A stretch of DNA of 64,000 nt from Comamonas kerstersii (GCF_008801935.1 NZ_VZOT01000010.1:1-64000); one strand, 5' to 3'. Shown: positions 34,042 to 43,061, numbered from the stretch's first letter. The notes: generated from the letters alone by a model not told the origin. Program-made: numbers and translations.

Positions 34042-35073
34042 CTACAAGCAAGACTCAAAAGAGCGCTCGCACACCAGGTAGATCGCCGTGGTGTCGGTAT
34101 CAGATCCTGCAGGCCCGATCCGGCCGTGCTGGGCAGTCGCTGCAATCCAGCGGCCGCGCACTTGCTCCAGGGGGATTTCCAGAGCGAAACGGGACAGGTT
34201 GGTGATGCGCACTGCTGTCACCGACAGGTTCGCGGAGCGCCATTGGCCCAGCGGGACCGCTTCAACGCTGGTGCCGCGCAGCAGGCCCGGGATGGGATTG
34301 GTTTGAACCGCAACCTGGGTCACGCCCGCAGTGGCCACAGCCAGACGGCGCGGCGCATAGAGCTGACGCGCTGCATGCCGGGTCAACTCCACCATGTCGA
34401 CGGGAGGTGGTTCAGTGGCGGGAGAGACCGTGGGGTTGGGCACGGATGCAGGCTCCATCACCGCAACCTGCAGCTCGCGAGCGCTGCTGCGCTTCGCACC
34501 TTTGGCTGGTGCTTGTGCCACCAGGTCAATCGGGATCTGCTGCCCACTGTCCACCAGCTCGGCAATGATGCGGATGGGTTCGAACGCGACCAGTGCTGTC
34601 ACATAGATGGTGCCGCCAATGGACTCAATCCGTGCCACGGCATCCATGTCGTTGGGAACATGGAGCAGTGCATCGGCGGGCAATGTGATCAGGCGCTCTT
34701 GATCGACCTCCAGGCTCACGCGCACGGGTTCACGTTCAAAAACAGCGCGCTCGATCGGACCGGATACCGGAGCTGCTGGAACAGGGCGCAGCTGGGCCCG
34801 TGCAGCTGCAGCGCGTGCTGTACCTGCGGTGGCCAAGGGCGCTGGCAGGCTCATGCCGGCCACGGTGGTGCCTGGGGCGCCAGTAGCTGCAGTGGAGCGG
34901 CGCACGGTCGAGTTTGTTTGTCCCAAGTCCACCGATGGGGATGCTTGTGGCTGGCCACCGATCAGCTCGGGAGCATCGTCTGTGGCCGCAAGAGGCTGGA
35001 CCTGTTGCGCCAGGCTGGCCTGGCTCATGCAAAAGCTTGCAGCAAGCAGCCAAATCAATCGTTGCGGGTGCAT
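34042..35073 (-). CDS. VirB9/TraK-like periplasmic core protein, TIGR03749 family
   Basis: A 343-residue exported protein. Signal peptide MHPQRLIWLLAASFCMSQASLAQ, an Ala/Thr-rich linker, then RVSLEVDQERLITLPADALLHVP and a beta-rich region (GTIYVTALVAFEPIRIIAEL). The C-terminal half (LYAPRRLAVATAGVTQVAVQ, NLSVTAVRITNLSRFALEI) fits the TraK/VirB9 type of outer-membrane-proximal core protein. One base after the VirB8-like gene. Confidence 0.85.
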   Translation of the reverse strand: MHPQRLIWLLAASFCMSQASLAQQVQPLAATDDAPELIGGQPQASPSVDLGQTNSTVRRSTAATGAPGTTVAGMSLPAPLATAGTARAAAARAQLRPVPAAPVSGPIERAVFEREPVRVSLEVDQERLITLPADALLHVPNDMDAVARIESIGGTIYVTALVAFEPIRIIAELVDSGQQIPIDLVAQAPAKGAKRSSARELQVAVMEPASVPNPTVSPATEPPPVDMVELTRHAARQLYAPRRLAVATAGVTQVAVQTNPIPGLLRGTSVEAVPLGQWRSANLSVTAVRITNLSRFALEIPLEQVRGRWIAATAQHGRIGPAGSDTDTTAIYLVCERSFESCL

Positions 35074-35074
35074 A

Positions 35075-35812
35075 TCAATCCACCGATGTGTCAGAAGGCA
35101 AGCTCGACGGAGCCACAGTGCCTGGCAGGCGCGGGGCCTTCAAGTTGGCGGCTGCAGCTGCTGGATTCAGGTCTGCAGGATTGAGGCGTGCAGGTGCATT
35201 GCTGCCAAAGCAGTCCAATGCCAGCAGCCAGGGGTTGCGCTCACGGTCCACGTCAAATCGCACAACCCGCAGTGGGTAGCGAATGAACACATCCTTGACG
35301 GCAGAGCCGCCGAAGGTTTCCATCACCTGCATATCCAGCAGCACTGTCCATGCATCACGGCCTTCGCTAACCACACGGTTTTCTGAATAGGGGAATCCGG
35401 GGATTTCAGTAATGTGCCGGGTACGCCTGCGCAATTCACCGCGCAGATGGCGTTTGCTCAAATCTGCCTTGAGCTGTGCCTGGCAGGAGGGTGTCAGGAA
35501 ATACTGCATGGCATAAATCTGTTGGCCGTAATCTTTTTCTCCATCAGCCTGCCAACGATTGATTTGCTGCCAGATGTAGTAACCAAAGCTGTAGACATTG
35601 GATTTATTGATTGGAGCAACACCATCAACAACACGGATCGTATCGCCAGAACGCAAATCTGTAGCAATATGGATATCAACTGCCTTAGGTTGGCACCAAG
35701 CAAAGTAAATGCCAAAACTGGCGAGAAACACAATTGCCAAAATCACAAGCAACAACTGTTTGTTGTGCGCATGACTGGATGCCAAAGCATTCGTAAATTT
35801 TTGACTGCTCAT
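35075..35812 (-). CDS. VirB8-like inner-membrane protein, TIGR03746 family
   Basis: A 245-residue bitopic protein. One membrane helix (LLLVILAIVFLASFGIYFAW, 19-38), then VDIHIATDLRSGDTIRVV, VYSFGYYIWQQINRWQADG-EKDY, CQAQLKADLSKRHLRGELRRRTR and VFIRYPLRVVRFDVDRERNPWLLALD, the landmarks of this family. Comparable to VirB8/TraE bridging core and inner-membrane complex. From here to 36864 the base composition is visibly more AT-rich than in flanking tra genes. Confidence 0.88.
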   Translation of the reverse strand: MSSQKFTNALASSHAHNKQLLLVILAIVFLASFGIYFAWCQPKAVDIHIATDLRSGDTIRVVDGVAPINKSNVYSFGYYIWQQINRWQADGEKDYGQQIYAMQYFLTPSCQAQLKADLSKRHLRGELRRRTRHITEIPGFPYSENRVVSEGRDAWTVLLDMQVMETFGGSAVKDVFIRYPLRVVRFDVDRERNPWLLALDCFGSNAPARLNPADLNPAAAAANLKAPRLPGTVAPSSLPSDTSVD

Positions 35813-35848
35813 TGGTTTTAAATCTCAGCGTAATCAAGCACAACCGTT

Positions 35849-36223
35849 TTAACGGCCCAAATCCCAAAAATCAAAATGATTGATGAATTTCGGTGCCATA
35901 AGATTTCTCTCTACAAGATAAAGATGGATGTTCTGGATGTAAAAGCCGTCAGGACGACCCCGCTTAATCTTCATCAGAAAGAGAGAGCTGAACCACAAAA
36001 CGACCAGCGGAATGACGACGACAACGATGAGCAGCAAGGTGCCCAGTCCTGTCATTACTTGGAGCAGCCCTGCGACCAGCAAGCCAAGGCAGCCAGCAGC
36101 AATTCCGATGTACTTGGCTTCGCTGGCAGCCATGCCGTGCAAGATGGGGGGCTCTACATTGACTCGGTCAGTCAATGGCGTGCGCACACCTTCTTGAATA
36201 GGGGGCGATTCGTTTTTCTTCAC
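35849..36223 (-). CDS. Conjugative pilus membrane protein, TIGR03750 family (VirB3/TraL-like)
   Basis: A 124-residue protein with two adjacent hydrophobic helices (GIAAGCLGLLVAGLLQVMTG; LLLIVVVVIPLVVLWFSSLFL) and the family's basic motif KIKRGRPDGFY before a conserved C-terminus. Size and topology match VirB3/TraL. It lies 5 bp after the VirB2-like gene, the usual order. Confidence 0.85.
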   Translation of the reverse strand: MKKNESPPIQEGVRTPLTDRVNVEPPILHGMAASEAKYIGIAAGCLGLLVAGLLQVMTGLGTLLLIVVVVIPLVVLWFSSLFLMKIKRGRPDGFYIQNIHLYLVERNLMAPKFINHFDFWDLGR

Positions 36224-36228
36224 AAGCT

Positions 36229-36612
36229 TTAGGCCATTGCATCAAGGCCCCATTTGGCCAACAGTGCGATAAAGATGACCAGAATCACACCACTGATCAA
36301 ATACTCTTTCACATCGCCCAGCTCCATTTGGCCTGCCGAATACTTTCTCCAGCGTACCATCGAGCCGATAATAACCACCAGGCCAGAGATAGCCACCAGG
36401 ATATAAGCAAAGATGGTTATCCCTTGCTTAAAATATGCACCAATAATGGCGAGAATATCGTTATTCGCAACTTGAGCACCACCGATGCCACCGCCAGAGG
36501 GCGGATTAATTACAGGCAAGGCTGCGAAAGCAGAAGACATAGTCATGTATGCCATGACACCCAAAATAATGATTTGCAAGCAGCGGGTGGTATTTTTTGG
36601 GGTAATAATCAT
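36229..36612 (-). CDS. Conjugative pilin-like membrane protein, TIGR03745 family
   Basis: A 127-residue protein: signal peptide ending SSAFA, a Gly-rich start to the mature protein (ALPVINPPSGGGIGG), and two membrane helices (GITIFAYILVAISGLVVIIGSM; YLISGVILVIFIALLAKW). This is the layout of VirB2/TraA-type pilins in genomic-island T4SS. It is the probable subunit of the T4SS pilus, distinct from the type IVb pilin PilS. Confidence 0.82.
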   Translation of the reverse strand: MIITPKNTTRCLQIIILGVMAYMTMSSAFAALPVINPPSGGGIGGAQVANNDILAIIGAYFKQGITIFAYILVAISGLVVIIGSMVRWRKYSAGQMELGDVKEYLISGVILVIFIALLAKWGLDAMA

Positions 36613-36627
36613 GTTTTGGCTCCAATA

Positions 36628-36864
36628 TCAATTCTTCAATAGAAGGTAGGTCAGAAAAGAAATAATGATTCCAAGAGAAATCGTTGAACGGAAAATCTTG
36701 GTGCTGTCTGTATGGTCGTCATTCAGTGCCTCAATCACTTTTGTCAAAACCCAGGCGCCGAATACAAAAACGAACCCCAGAGCAATCGAAAGCATCACGG
36801 TCCGAAGCTGGCTTGGTTCAATGCCTGAGCCACTGACAAAGCCAACGGCCATTGCGCCTTTCAT
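36628..36864 (-). CDS. Small conjugation membrane protein, PFL_4701 family
   Basis: A 78-residue protein with two helices (LRTVMLSIALGFVFVFGAWVL; STISLGIIISFLTYLLL) and FVSGSGIEPSQL at the start, matching family TIGR03758. Nine bp after the RAQPRD-family gene. Function unknown beyond membership in the pore operon. Confidence 0.82.
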   Translation of the reverse strand: MKGAMAVGFVSGSGIEPSQLRTVMLSIALGFVFVFGAWVLTKVIEALNDDHTDSTKIFRSTISLGIIISFLTYLLLKN

Positions 36865-36873
36865 CCGAGGCCT

Positions 36874-37200
36874 TTACTGGCGGTAGTCGCCGCGCAGTGG
36901 GGCAACAGGGCGCGGCTGGCGAGGAGCATCGGCATGCGAGACCACGCCTTGGCGCAGCAGCTCCAAGTCACGCAGCAGCCAGTCGTAGCGGAACTTCACG
37001 CGCTGGCCAGTGGGGGCCGTGCGTTCGGCATCGCTGACCAGCGCTTTGACGCTGTCCAGCTCATGGGCGATGCGGGCGAGCTTTTCGCGCTCCAGCTCGT
37101 CGTCGGTCACATCGGCCCAGGCCGAGGCGGTCGTGGCCAGGATCACGGCAGCCAGCAGGGCCACCCAGGGGCGGGAGAGGGGGGAAGGTTGTGTGCGCAT
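36874..37200 (-). CDS. ICE periplasmic protein, RAQPRD family
   Basis: A 108-residue exported protein: signal peptide ending TASAWA, a helical part (ELEREKLARIAHELDSVKALVSDAE) and the C-terminal signature, here APRQPRPVAPLRGDYRQ. The namesake RAQPRD is changed to RQPRP, but PLRGDYR is kept. A short, widely conserved accessory of this T4SS class. Placed 17 bp after the TIGR03747 gene. Confidence 0.85.
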   Translation of the reverse strand: MRTQPSPLSRPWVALLAAVILATTASAWADVTDDELEREKLARIAHELDSVKALVSDAERTAPTGQRVKFRYDWLLRDLELLRQGVVSHADAPRQPRPVAPLRGDYRQ

Positions 37201-37216
37201 ATCGTGCTTTCTTGAA

Positions 37217-37969
37217 TCAGGCGTATTTCTTGAAGCTGCCCACGGTGGTCGACAGTGCCGCAGCGACCAGGACAGTGAAGATCAGGACCATGTAGGCCGG
37301 GTTGAAGCCACCGAAGGGCCAGGCTAGGTAGATGCCAAACCCGCCTGTCAAAGCCCAGGAGGTGTAGCGTTTGGCGTGGTGGTAGACAAAGGAGGATTCG
37401 CGCCCGCCAGTCCAGCGGCGAATGTCTCTGCGCACCAGGCCATCGATCACTCCCAGCAGGCATGCCAGCGCGAAGGCGGGAACTGCAAAAGCGGCGATGC
37501 AAAGGCGCAGAACCACGTCCTGGGCCACAAACATGCTGATCACCAGCCATTCACTGACGATGAGCATCAGCCCCTTGCTGGAGTCCTTGACGCTCCTAAA
37601 AACTGGGTCAGCGGCCTGTGCTTGCGGCAAGCTTGTGTTGCTGCGCAGGTGCTGGTACCAACGCAGGATGCCCAGGCGCTCATAAGGCCAACGCACCCAG
37701 GTGGCCACCTCACGGGAGAACTTGACGGTGTCGCTGACCAGCAGGCTGCGCGGTGCGGCTGAGATGTACCCCAGGTCCTGTAGCACGATGCTTTGGGCAT
37801 GGTGAATGCCTTGCCCCTTCCAGAGCACATAGCCACCGCCGATCTCAATCAGACAGCCAATCACCCATGCACTGAGCGTTGCGCCGATGAGGCCAAAGAC
37901 TGCGCCAAACACCAGCTCCACCGGGCCGATGGTCCTGGCCTTGGCTGGAGCACTTTTCGCTGCGCTCAT
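37217..37969 (-). CDS. ICE membrane protein, TIGR03747 family
   Basis: A 250-residue inner-membrane protein with helices near 18-40 (LVFGAVFGLIGATLSAWVIGCLI), 142-180 (LMLIVSEWLVISMFVAQDVVLRLCIAAFAVPAFALACLL, here split in two) and 210-240. The central FSREVATWVRWPYERLGILRWYQ is characteristic. It overlaps traD by 4 bp, and this pairing with the coupling protein is constant in related elements. Confidence 0.82.
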   Translation of the reverse strand: MSAAKSAPAKARTIGPVELVFGAVFGLIGATLSAWVIGCLIEIGGGYVLWKGQGIHHAQSIVLQDLGYISAAPRSLLVSDTVKFSREVATWVRWPYERLGILRWYQHLRSNTSLPQAQAADPVFRSVKDSSKGLMLIVSEWLVISMFVAQDVVLRLCIAAFAVPAFALACLLGVIDGLVRRDIRRWTGGRESSFVYHHAKRYTSWALTGGFGIYLAWPFGGFNPAYMVLIFTVLVAAALSTTVGSFKKYA

Positions 37970-40203
37970 CCTCGGCCTCCCATCACACTTCCAATCACAG
38001 CGCCGTGGCCCAGAGGCGTCTGGCCAGCGCCTGCAAGCGTTGAAGCGCCGTCTTCCTCGTCGGCGGCCAGGGTGGTATCGATGAGGTCGCGGCCCAGGGG
38101 CTGGCTGCCCAGCCAGTCCGTTTCGGCGGCCCAGCGTTCGCTGGTTCGGTAGCGGCGCTTCATGTCCTCGGCCACAGCTTTGAGGGAGTGCGGCACGAAC
38201 GGATCGCCGGTGGTGTCGGCCAAAGGTATGCGGATCTTGTAGCGCCTGTTGCCCTCCAGCAGCGCAAACGCCTGCCCCTGGGGCAGCTCAAGAATGTCGG
38301 AGGCCTCAATCAGTGGCACCTTGATCTGCGTGGCGATGTCGTCATTGCGCGAGACGAAGTCCACACCGTTGCCCTGTGCGGCCGTGTCCGTGACCCCGGA
38401 CATGGGGGTCAGCTGCACCACGTTGACCTGGGGCACCTGCTCGGCCAGCAAGTTGGCTGTGGCCACGGACCGCACACGCAGCATGACCAGGTGGTTGAAG
38501 TTGTCCATGATCTGGCCGGCCTTGGCCTTGTCGCCCACCTTGGCCTCGATGTCGAACATCGACTGGGTATAGGCCGTGATCTTGAAACCCGAGCCACCCA
38601 GCTTGTTGACCATGGGCACGAACTCAGGGCCTGCGATCTCGTTGACCTCGTCAAAGTGGCAGCAGACGTTGGGCAGCTTGAGCTTTCCATCCTGGTTGTG
38701 CGGGTCCAGGCCTGTCTTGTAGAGCTTGCCGCCCACCGAGACCAGGTCGGCCAGCATCGAATTGCCGACTGCAGACGACACAACCGCGTCGGACAGTGCA
38801 TCAAGGCCTGCATACACAATGCCGCCCTGGCGGAACACCGTCATCCAGTCGAAGATCGGGCGGGTGTCTTCAGGGTCGAAGTAGTCCGGGCTGATGAGCT
38901 TGCCCACCGCGCCAGAGGTGAGCTTTTCTAAGAAGGGCCCCAAGCTGGCCACGATCTTTTCGTAGAAGGAGCGCTCGTAGCTGAACGCTGCCGCCAGGCC
39001 CAGCAGCACCTTGTCATCCAGGCGCGACTCCTTGATCCACAGGAACATGGCCACCAATTCAGGTGCACGGTCTGCCAAGCTGCGAGGAACGGGGGCTTTC
39101 TTGGCTGCGATCTGGCTGATGATGCGCTCGATGCGCGCTTCGTAATCCACGAACCGGCCTTCGGCCGCATGGCGGCGAAACACCATGTTGGCGTAGTCCA
39201 TGAACAGCGGATCGATGCCGGTCACGTCCTTGAGCAAGGTCTCGTAGGTTGGAATCCGCCCCAGGGCGACCTGGGCCTGGGCCACGATGTTCGTGAAACG
39301 CCAGGAGAATTCCTTGAAAGCAGCGCTGTTGCCAGAGGAGGGCAGTGCGTTCGTGGCACGTCCTGCAACCTCGGTGATCCGCGCAAAACTGCCGATGCCG
39401 TTGTACCGGGCAGAAATCTCGGGGTAACCCAGGTGGAACAGGTAAAAGCTGCTCTCACGGCCAGCGCGGCGCGCTTCAGCCTGCATGCGCAGCATCAGAT
39501 CGGCATCCCCCTTGGGGTCGATGACGATGGTCACGTGGCCGGCATGGATGTCCTGCGTACACAGCAGCTCCAGCAGCCGGGTCTTGCCCACTCGGGTGGT
39601 GCCCATCACCAGCATGTGGCCGGAGCGGGCGCTTTGGCGTAGCTTGACGGGCTTTTCTTCCAGTACCCCAACGCCGTGCAAGATGGGGGAGCCTCCCAAG
39701 TCCACGCCTGACGCAAATGGATTGGCAGGACCACCGGCATCAATGGCTGTGCGCACAAGGCGGCTGGTCAAATCGCTGCGCTCATCGGTCCAATTACGCA
39801 AGGATTCGCCAAGGCGGGCCAGGCGCAACTCCCGCAGTGAAGGGCGAACATATTCCTGTACCCGCTTATCTCGGGTATCCAGCTTGCGCTGGGTGTGCAC
39901 CTGGGTCCATTCAAAGCCTTCACCCAGGTACAGATGCTCCTTGGTCACGGGCAGACGGTGGGGCGGCACCCGGGTCATCTTGGTGAACTTCAGGCCACGT
40001 TGGTAGCGGTACACACCAAACGCCTGACCACAACGCTTGGCTCCGAAGCCGGCGGAAATCGCCGCGGCGACCAGGCCCAGCGAGTGCGGCATCATCAGCG
40101 CCCATGGAGCAGCTGCGGCCACGCCAGCAATACCGAAGGCTGTAGCAGCGCTGTATGCCTCCACAGGTGGGCGCAGCAGCCCTTCCATCACAGCATCGCT
40201 CAT
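37966..40203 (-). CDS. traD: TraD, type IV coupling protein (SXT/TOL subfamily)
   Basis: A 745-residue coupling ATPase that brings the relaxase-DNA complex to the pore. Two N-terminal membrane helices (about 15-55) are followed by the subfamily motif LYLGEGFEWTQVHTQR near residue 88, Walker A GTTRVGKTRLLELL near 203, Walker B-type VCCHFDEVNEIAG near 525 and TAYTQSMFDIEAK near 550. The start at 40203 has GGAG seven bases upstream; the frame is open to 40275 without homology. Gap of about 80 bp to the upstream gene, otherwise operonic. Confidence 0.93.
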   Translation of the reverse strand: MSDAVMEGLLRPPVEAYSAATAFGIAGVAAAAPWALMMPHSLGLVAAAISAGFGAKRCGQAFGVYRYQRGLKFTKMTRVPPHRLPVTKEHLYLGEGFEWTQVHTQRKLDTRDKRVQEYVRPSLRELRLARLGESLRNWTDERSDLTSRLVRTAIDAGGPANPFASGVDLGGSPILHGVGVLEEKPVKLRQSARSGHMLVMGTTRVGKTRLLELLCTQDIHAGHVTIVIDPKGDADLMLRMQAEARRAGRESSFYLFHLGYPEISARYNGIGSFARITEVAGRATNALPSSGNSAAFKEFSWRFTNIVAQAQVALGRIPTYETLLKDVTGIDPLFMDYANMVFRRHAAEGRFVDYEARIERIISQIAAKKAPVPRSLADRAPELVAMFLWIKESRLDDKVLLGLAAAFSYERSFYEKIVASLGPFLEKLTSGAVGKLISPDYFDPEDTRPIFDWMTVFRQGGIVYAGLDALSDAVVSSAVGNSMLADLVSVGGKLYKTGLDPHNQDGKLKLPNVCCHFDEVNEIAGPEFVPMVNKLGGSGFKITAYTQSMFDIEAKVGDKAKAGQIMDNFNHLVMLRVRSVATANLLAEQVPQVNVVQLTPMSGVTDTAAQGNGVDFVSRNDDIATQIKVPLIEASDILELPQGQAFALLEGNRRYKIRIPLADTTGDPFVPHSLKAVAEDMKRRYRTSERWAAETDWLGSQPLGRDLIDTTLAADEEDGASTLAGAGQTPLGHGAVIGSVMGGRG

Positions 40204-40285
40204 TGCAGCTCCGCTGGAACAGAAAGTGGACGAATCCTGTGCACAAATGTTCCAAGTCGTCCAATTGCATTGCAAGTGCTTGTCG

Positions 40286-40831
40286 TCATTGCACTTCTCC
40301 TGCAGAAATTTGGAACATCACCTGGTAGGCACGGCCATCGGTATGCACCAGCACCGGGTAGACACCTGCGCCTGCAGCGTGCAAGCGCTCAGCCAGCCAA
40401 GGGCTGACTTCGGGTGCAATCCCTATGGGCTGCACCAGCTCCTGCAGCTGCTTGAACCCCTGTGCGTGCTGTGCTTGCACCACCAACACCACAGCACCAA
40501 GCTGGAGAAGCGTGTTGCGGTTGAATTGCAGCCAGCGCATGGACAGATCCTCGGCGGCCACAATCGCCAGAGGTTGGGTCAGCCAGGTGGGGTCAAGGAC
40601 TTGCACACCATCGCGTGCAAGCACTTTGGGCTGCAGGCTGGTGCCAAAGGGAAAGGACAGACCCTGGAGCACCGATTCGGCCTCGTCTCCGGCCACCAGT
40701 AGGGCCACCAAAGGGGAAAACGGCACGCTGCGACCGCTGTCATGCAGCACTGTGGGCGCAGCACCCTGCGCCTGCACCTGATGCACCAGCAGCATGCTTG
40801 TCAGCAGCGCAGCGATCATCCGCACCATCAC
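40286..40831 (-). CDS. ICE protein, PFL_4695 family
   Basis: A 181-residue exported protein of family TIGR03765. Signal peptide ends VQAQG; TVLHDSGRSVPFSPLVALL, then LQPKVLARDGVQVLDPTWLTQPLAIVAAEDLS, and the end GVYPVLVHTDGR are typical. The fold of its C-terminal half suggests a thioredoxin-like or PilL-associated periplasmic role, but function is unknown. ATG overlaps the upstream stop by 4 bp. Confidence 0.82.
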   Translation of the reverse strand: MMVRMIAALLTSMLLVHQVQAQGAAPTVLHDSGRSVPFSPLVALLVAGDEAESVLQGLSFPFGTSLQPKVLARDGVQVLDPTWLTQPLAIVAAEDLSMRWLQFNRNTLLQLGAVVLVVQAQHAQGFKQLQELVQPIGIAPEVSPWLAERLHAAGAGVYPVLVHTDGRAYQVMFQISAGEVQ

Positions 40832-41358
40832 TTGCTCCTCCGGGCTGGGATTTGTGAGGAGGGGGCGGGCTTTTCCACGATCTGGGTGCGTGGCACGTTC
40901 AGCATGTCCGCAGCACCAACAGGCGACTGCACCTTGGGCATGCCTTCGTAGCTGATCATTGGGTCATTGGGGTAGAGCTTGGCCATGGCTTCCTGGTAGG
41001 CCCTGTCCCAGGCGATGGAGCGCTCCACATCGGCGCGGAAGATGCGTGCAAAGCGCTCTGCATACTGGCGGCGCTCTGCGTCGTTGCGGGCATGGATGCC
41101 CAAAATTTCCAGGGGTGAGAGGTTGGCCACCGAAAAGTTCTTGCGGGGGCCCTGCGCCAAGACCTTGGCGCGGCGCATTTCGTCGGCCGTCAGCCCCCAT
41201 ACTTCCTGGGCCACGCGATCAGCAGCGTCCAGCTCGGTCAGGCCTTTGCTGGAGGCTGCAGTCTGTGTGCTGGCCTCCGTCGTGCTGCCGGTACGAACTT
41301 GGGCATGTGCAGCAGAGGAGAGGAGCACGAATGCGGCGAGCTGGAGTGCAACACGCAT
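40828..41358 (-). CDS. ICE protein, PFL_4693 family
   Basis: A 176-residue exported protein of family TIGR03759. Signal peptide LAAFVLLSSAAHAQ; conserved segment VWGLTADEMRRAKVLAQGPRK-, NLSPLEILGIHARNDAERRQYAERFARI, and RAYQEAMAKLYPND. Function unknown; always found near pilL and traD in this element class. Two bp after its upstream neighbour. Confidence 0.85.
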   Translation of the reverse strand: MRVALQLAAFVLLSSAAHAQVRTGSTTEASTQTAASSKGLTELDAADRVAQEVWGLTADEMRRAKVLAQGPRKNFSVANLSPLEILGIHARNDAERRQYAERFARIFRADVERSIAWDRAYQEAMAKLYPNDPMISYEGMPKVQSPVGAADMLNVPRTQIVEKPAPSSQIPARRSK

Positions 41359-41360
41359 GC

Positions 41361-42461
41361 TCAGCCCCCTTGGCTCACGTAGAGAGTCAGCCCAGCGCTG
41401 CCAGGCACTGCAAAAGTGGCCGACTGCGTGACTGGATCTGCAGAGCGCAACGCCAACCCGTTGATCACATCACCAGGGCGCAACACACGCACCCGCCGGT
41501 CACCAGCGATTCCAGAGGCGACCACGACCGAAGGCTGGCCATTCCACATGTCCACAGAAACCAGCTGACCCGACAGTTTTTGTGCTGGAGCAGTTGGCTG
41601 CTTGGCAACCTGCACAGGAGCAGCTTTCACAGGCTGGGAAGCCTTGGACGCGGCTGGTGCCTTTGGCGTGGTGGCCTTGGCCACCTTTTGCACTGGCGCA
41701 GGTTTAGGGCGTGCCGCTGGCACTGGTCCAACGACGCCAGCCTCAGCAGGAGCCGACAATACAGTAGCCGCTGCTTGCTGTTCCAGCTGCTTTTGCAGTT
41801 GGGCGAGCAGCAGTTCCATGCGCTGCAGACGCTGCAGCAATTCCGTGTTGTCAGGGCCTGCAGGAGGGCGGTGCGCTTCAGCGGGAGGTGTGGATTCAGG
41901 TGCTGGTACTGCAGCAGCAACAGTCATTGCCGAAGCCGCGGGCTCCGCCCCAGCTGCCGGCGTATGCAGCACTGGCTGTCCATCCAGCGATGAAACCAAG
42001 TCAGTTCCAGCACTGGCGGGTTCAGGAGCTGGAACAAACCCAGAGAAGTCACCCAGCATGTCGGCTGATGCATCGGACAAACGCGGATCAACTGGCTCAA
42101 CCTTGGGCAGTGCTGACGCAATCACCTCAGCAGGCACACTGGGCAGGCTGGTGCCCAGCAGGTCAGGAACAGTCGTTTTGGGCCAAAAATTGAGGTATGC
42201 CAGCACACAAATGCCCAGGCTTGCTCCTCCCAGGACGCAGCGGCGAACAAGCCTGTTGCCCAGCTGCCGTTTGCGTTGGTCTTTCACCCGAGGAATGGGC
42301 TTCGCTGCTTGGCCAGCTGCTTGGCCTGCAGCTGCGGCATGAAGACCTGCAACATCCAAGTCTGGCTCCTGTGGCCAGGGGGGGGCGGGAGACAACAACC
42401 CAGCATCAGCGGGAGACTGCTCTGGTGTATGCGATGCGGTATCAGGAGCGACGGTGTTCAT
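41361..42461 (-). CDS. Bitopic conjugation protein with C-terminal beta domain (unassigned)
   Basis: A 366-residue protein: an 80-residue cytoplasmic start, one membrane helix (CVLGGASLGICVLAYLNF near 78-95), a long Ala/Pro-rich periplasmic linker with a short coiled coil (LLQRLQRMELLLAQLQKQLEQQ near 207-228), and a compact C-terminal domain (LVSVDMWNGQPSVVVASGIAGD ... RPGDVINGLALRSAD). That last domain has the look of a GspC/PilP-type homology region, which would link it to the pilus secretin. I could not name the family. Lies between PilL-N (3 bp) and PFL_4693 (2 bp). Confidence 0.6.
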   Translation of the reverse strand: MNTVAPDTASHTPEQSPADAGLLSPAPPWPQEPDLDVAGLHAAAAGQAAGQAAKPIPRVKDQRKRQLGNRLVRRCVLGGASLGICVLAYLNFWPKTTVPDLLGTSLPSVPAEVIASALPKVEPVDPRLSDASADMLGDFSGFVPAPEPASAGTDLVSSLDGQPVLHTPAAGAEPAASAMTVAAAVPAPESTPPAEAHRPPAGPDNTELLQRLQRMELLLAQLQKQLEQQAAATVLSAPAEAGVVGPVPAARPKPAPVQKVAKATTPKAPAASKASQPVKAAPVQVAKQPTAPAQKLSGQLVSVDMWNGQPSVVVASGIAGDRRVRVLRPGDVINGLALRSADPVTQSATFAVPGSAGLTLYVSQGG

Positions 42462-42464
42462 CGG

Positions 42465-42932
42465 TCACTCCTTGGTTGTCGACACAATGGGTGTCAAGGT
42501 GCGGGGGCCGTACTCCTTGGCCAGGGTGAACCAGACCTTGCGTCGCACGTTGTCCCGATGCCAGTTCCACGCGGGGCCCACCAGCACGTCAAGAATGCCT
42601 TGCACCGAGAAGGGGCCTAGTGATCTCTGCGCCTCCGGCAGGGGCAGTTGCAAGAAACGAGCTGCATCCGCGCTCAAGGCGCTGCGTTCGACCAGGACGT
42701 AGCCGGTACGCAGCAAGGTGTGCTCGATGGCATCACCCACGTTGACTACGTGCTCACGGGGAAACGTGATCTGTGCCACCAAATCGAGTGGCTCAAACAT
42801 GACTTTGGCGGGTTCTGCTTCTGCCGTGGTGTAGCGGCCCAGCATGACCCGTGTATTGCCGTCCACCAGCGTAGTGCCATGGGCTGTCGCTGCAACGGAT
42901 GCCAGACATAGGCAAGCAAAGGTGCGGTACAT
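42465..42932 (-). CDS. pilL: PilL N-terminal-domain protein, first gene of the mating-pore operon
   Basis: A 155-residue exported protein matching the PilL N-terminal family (TIGR03748). Signal peptide MYRTFACLCLASVAATAHG; then VMLGRYTTAEAEPAKVMFEPLDLVAQITFP, DAIEHTLLRTGYVLV, LPLPEAQRSLGPFSVQGILDVLVGPAW. Start 42932 has AGGA five bases upstream. In R64 this domain and the TcpQ-like domain form one PilL; here the second half is at 12471-13304. It follows dyad operator B and is presumably first in the transcript that runs to traG. Confidence 0.87.
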   Translation of the reverse strand: MYRTFACLCLASVAATAHGTTLVDGNTRVMLGRYTTAEAEPAKVMFEPLDLVAQITFPREHVVNVGDAIEHTLLRTGYVLVERSALSADAARFLQLPLPEAQRSLGPFSVQGILDVLVGPAWNWHRDNVRRKVWFTLAKEYGPRTLTPIVSTTKE

Positions 42933-43061
42933 GAATTTCCTGTTGGTCAAAAAGACCCGGGCCGCACCAAGGAGGAGAACGAAAACAAAACATGCGACCC
43001 GGGAAGTTGACGCAAAAGCGTCGCCGGGTCGCATGTTCGTTTTGTGGGCTTAAACCCTCAA

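Noticed and set aside
33412-35184. 590-codon open frame on the plus strand
   Set aside because: It is antisense to the VirB10-, VirB9- and VirB8-like genes, has Cys/His/Gln-rich composition typical of shadow frames in GC-rich DNA, and shows no domain.
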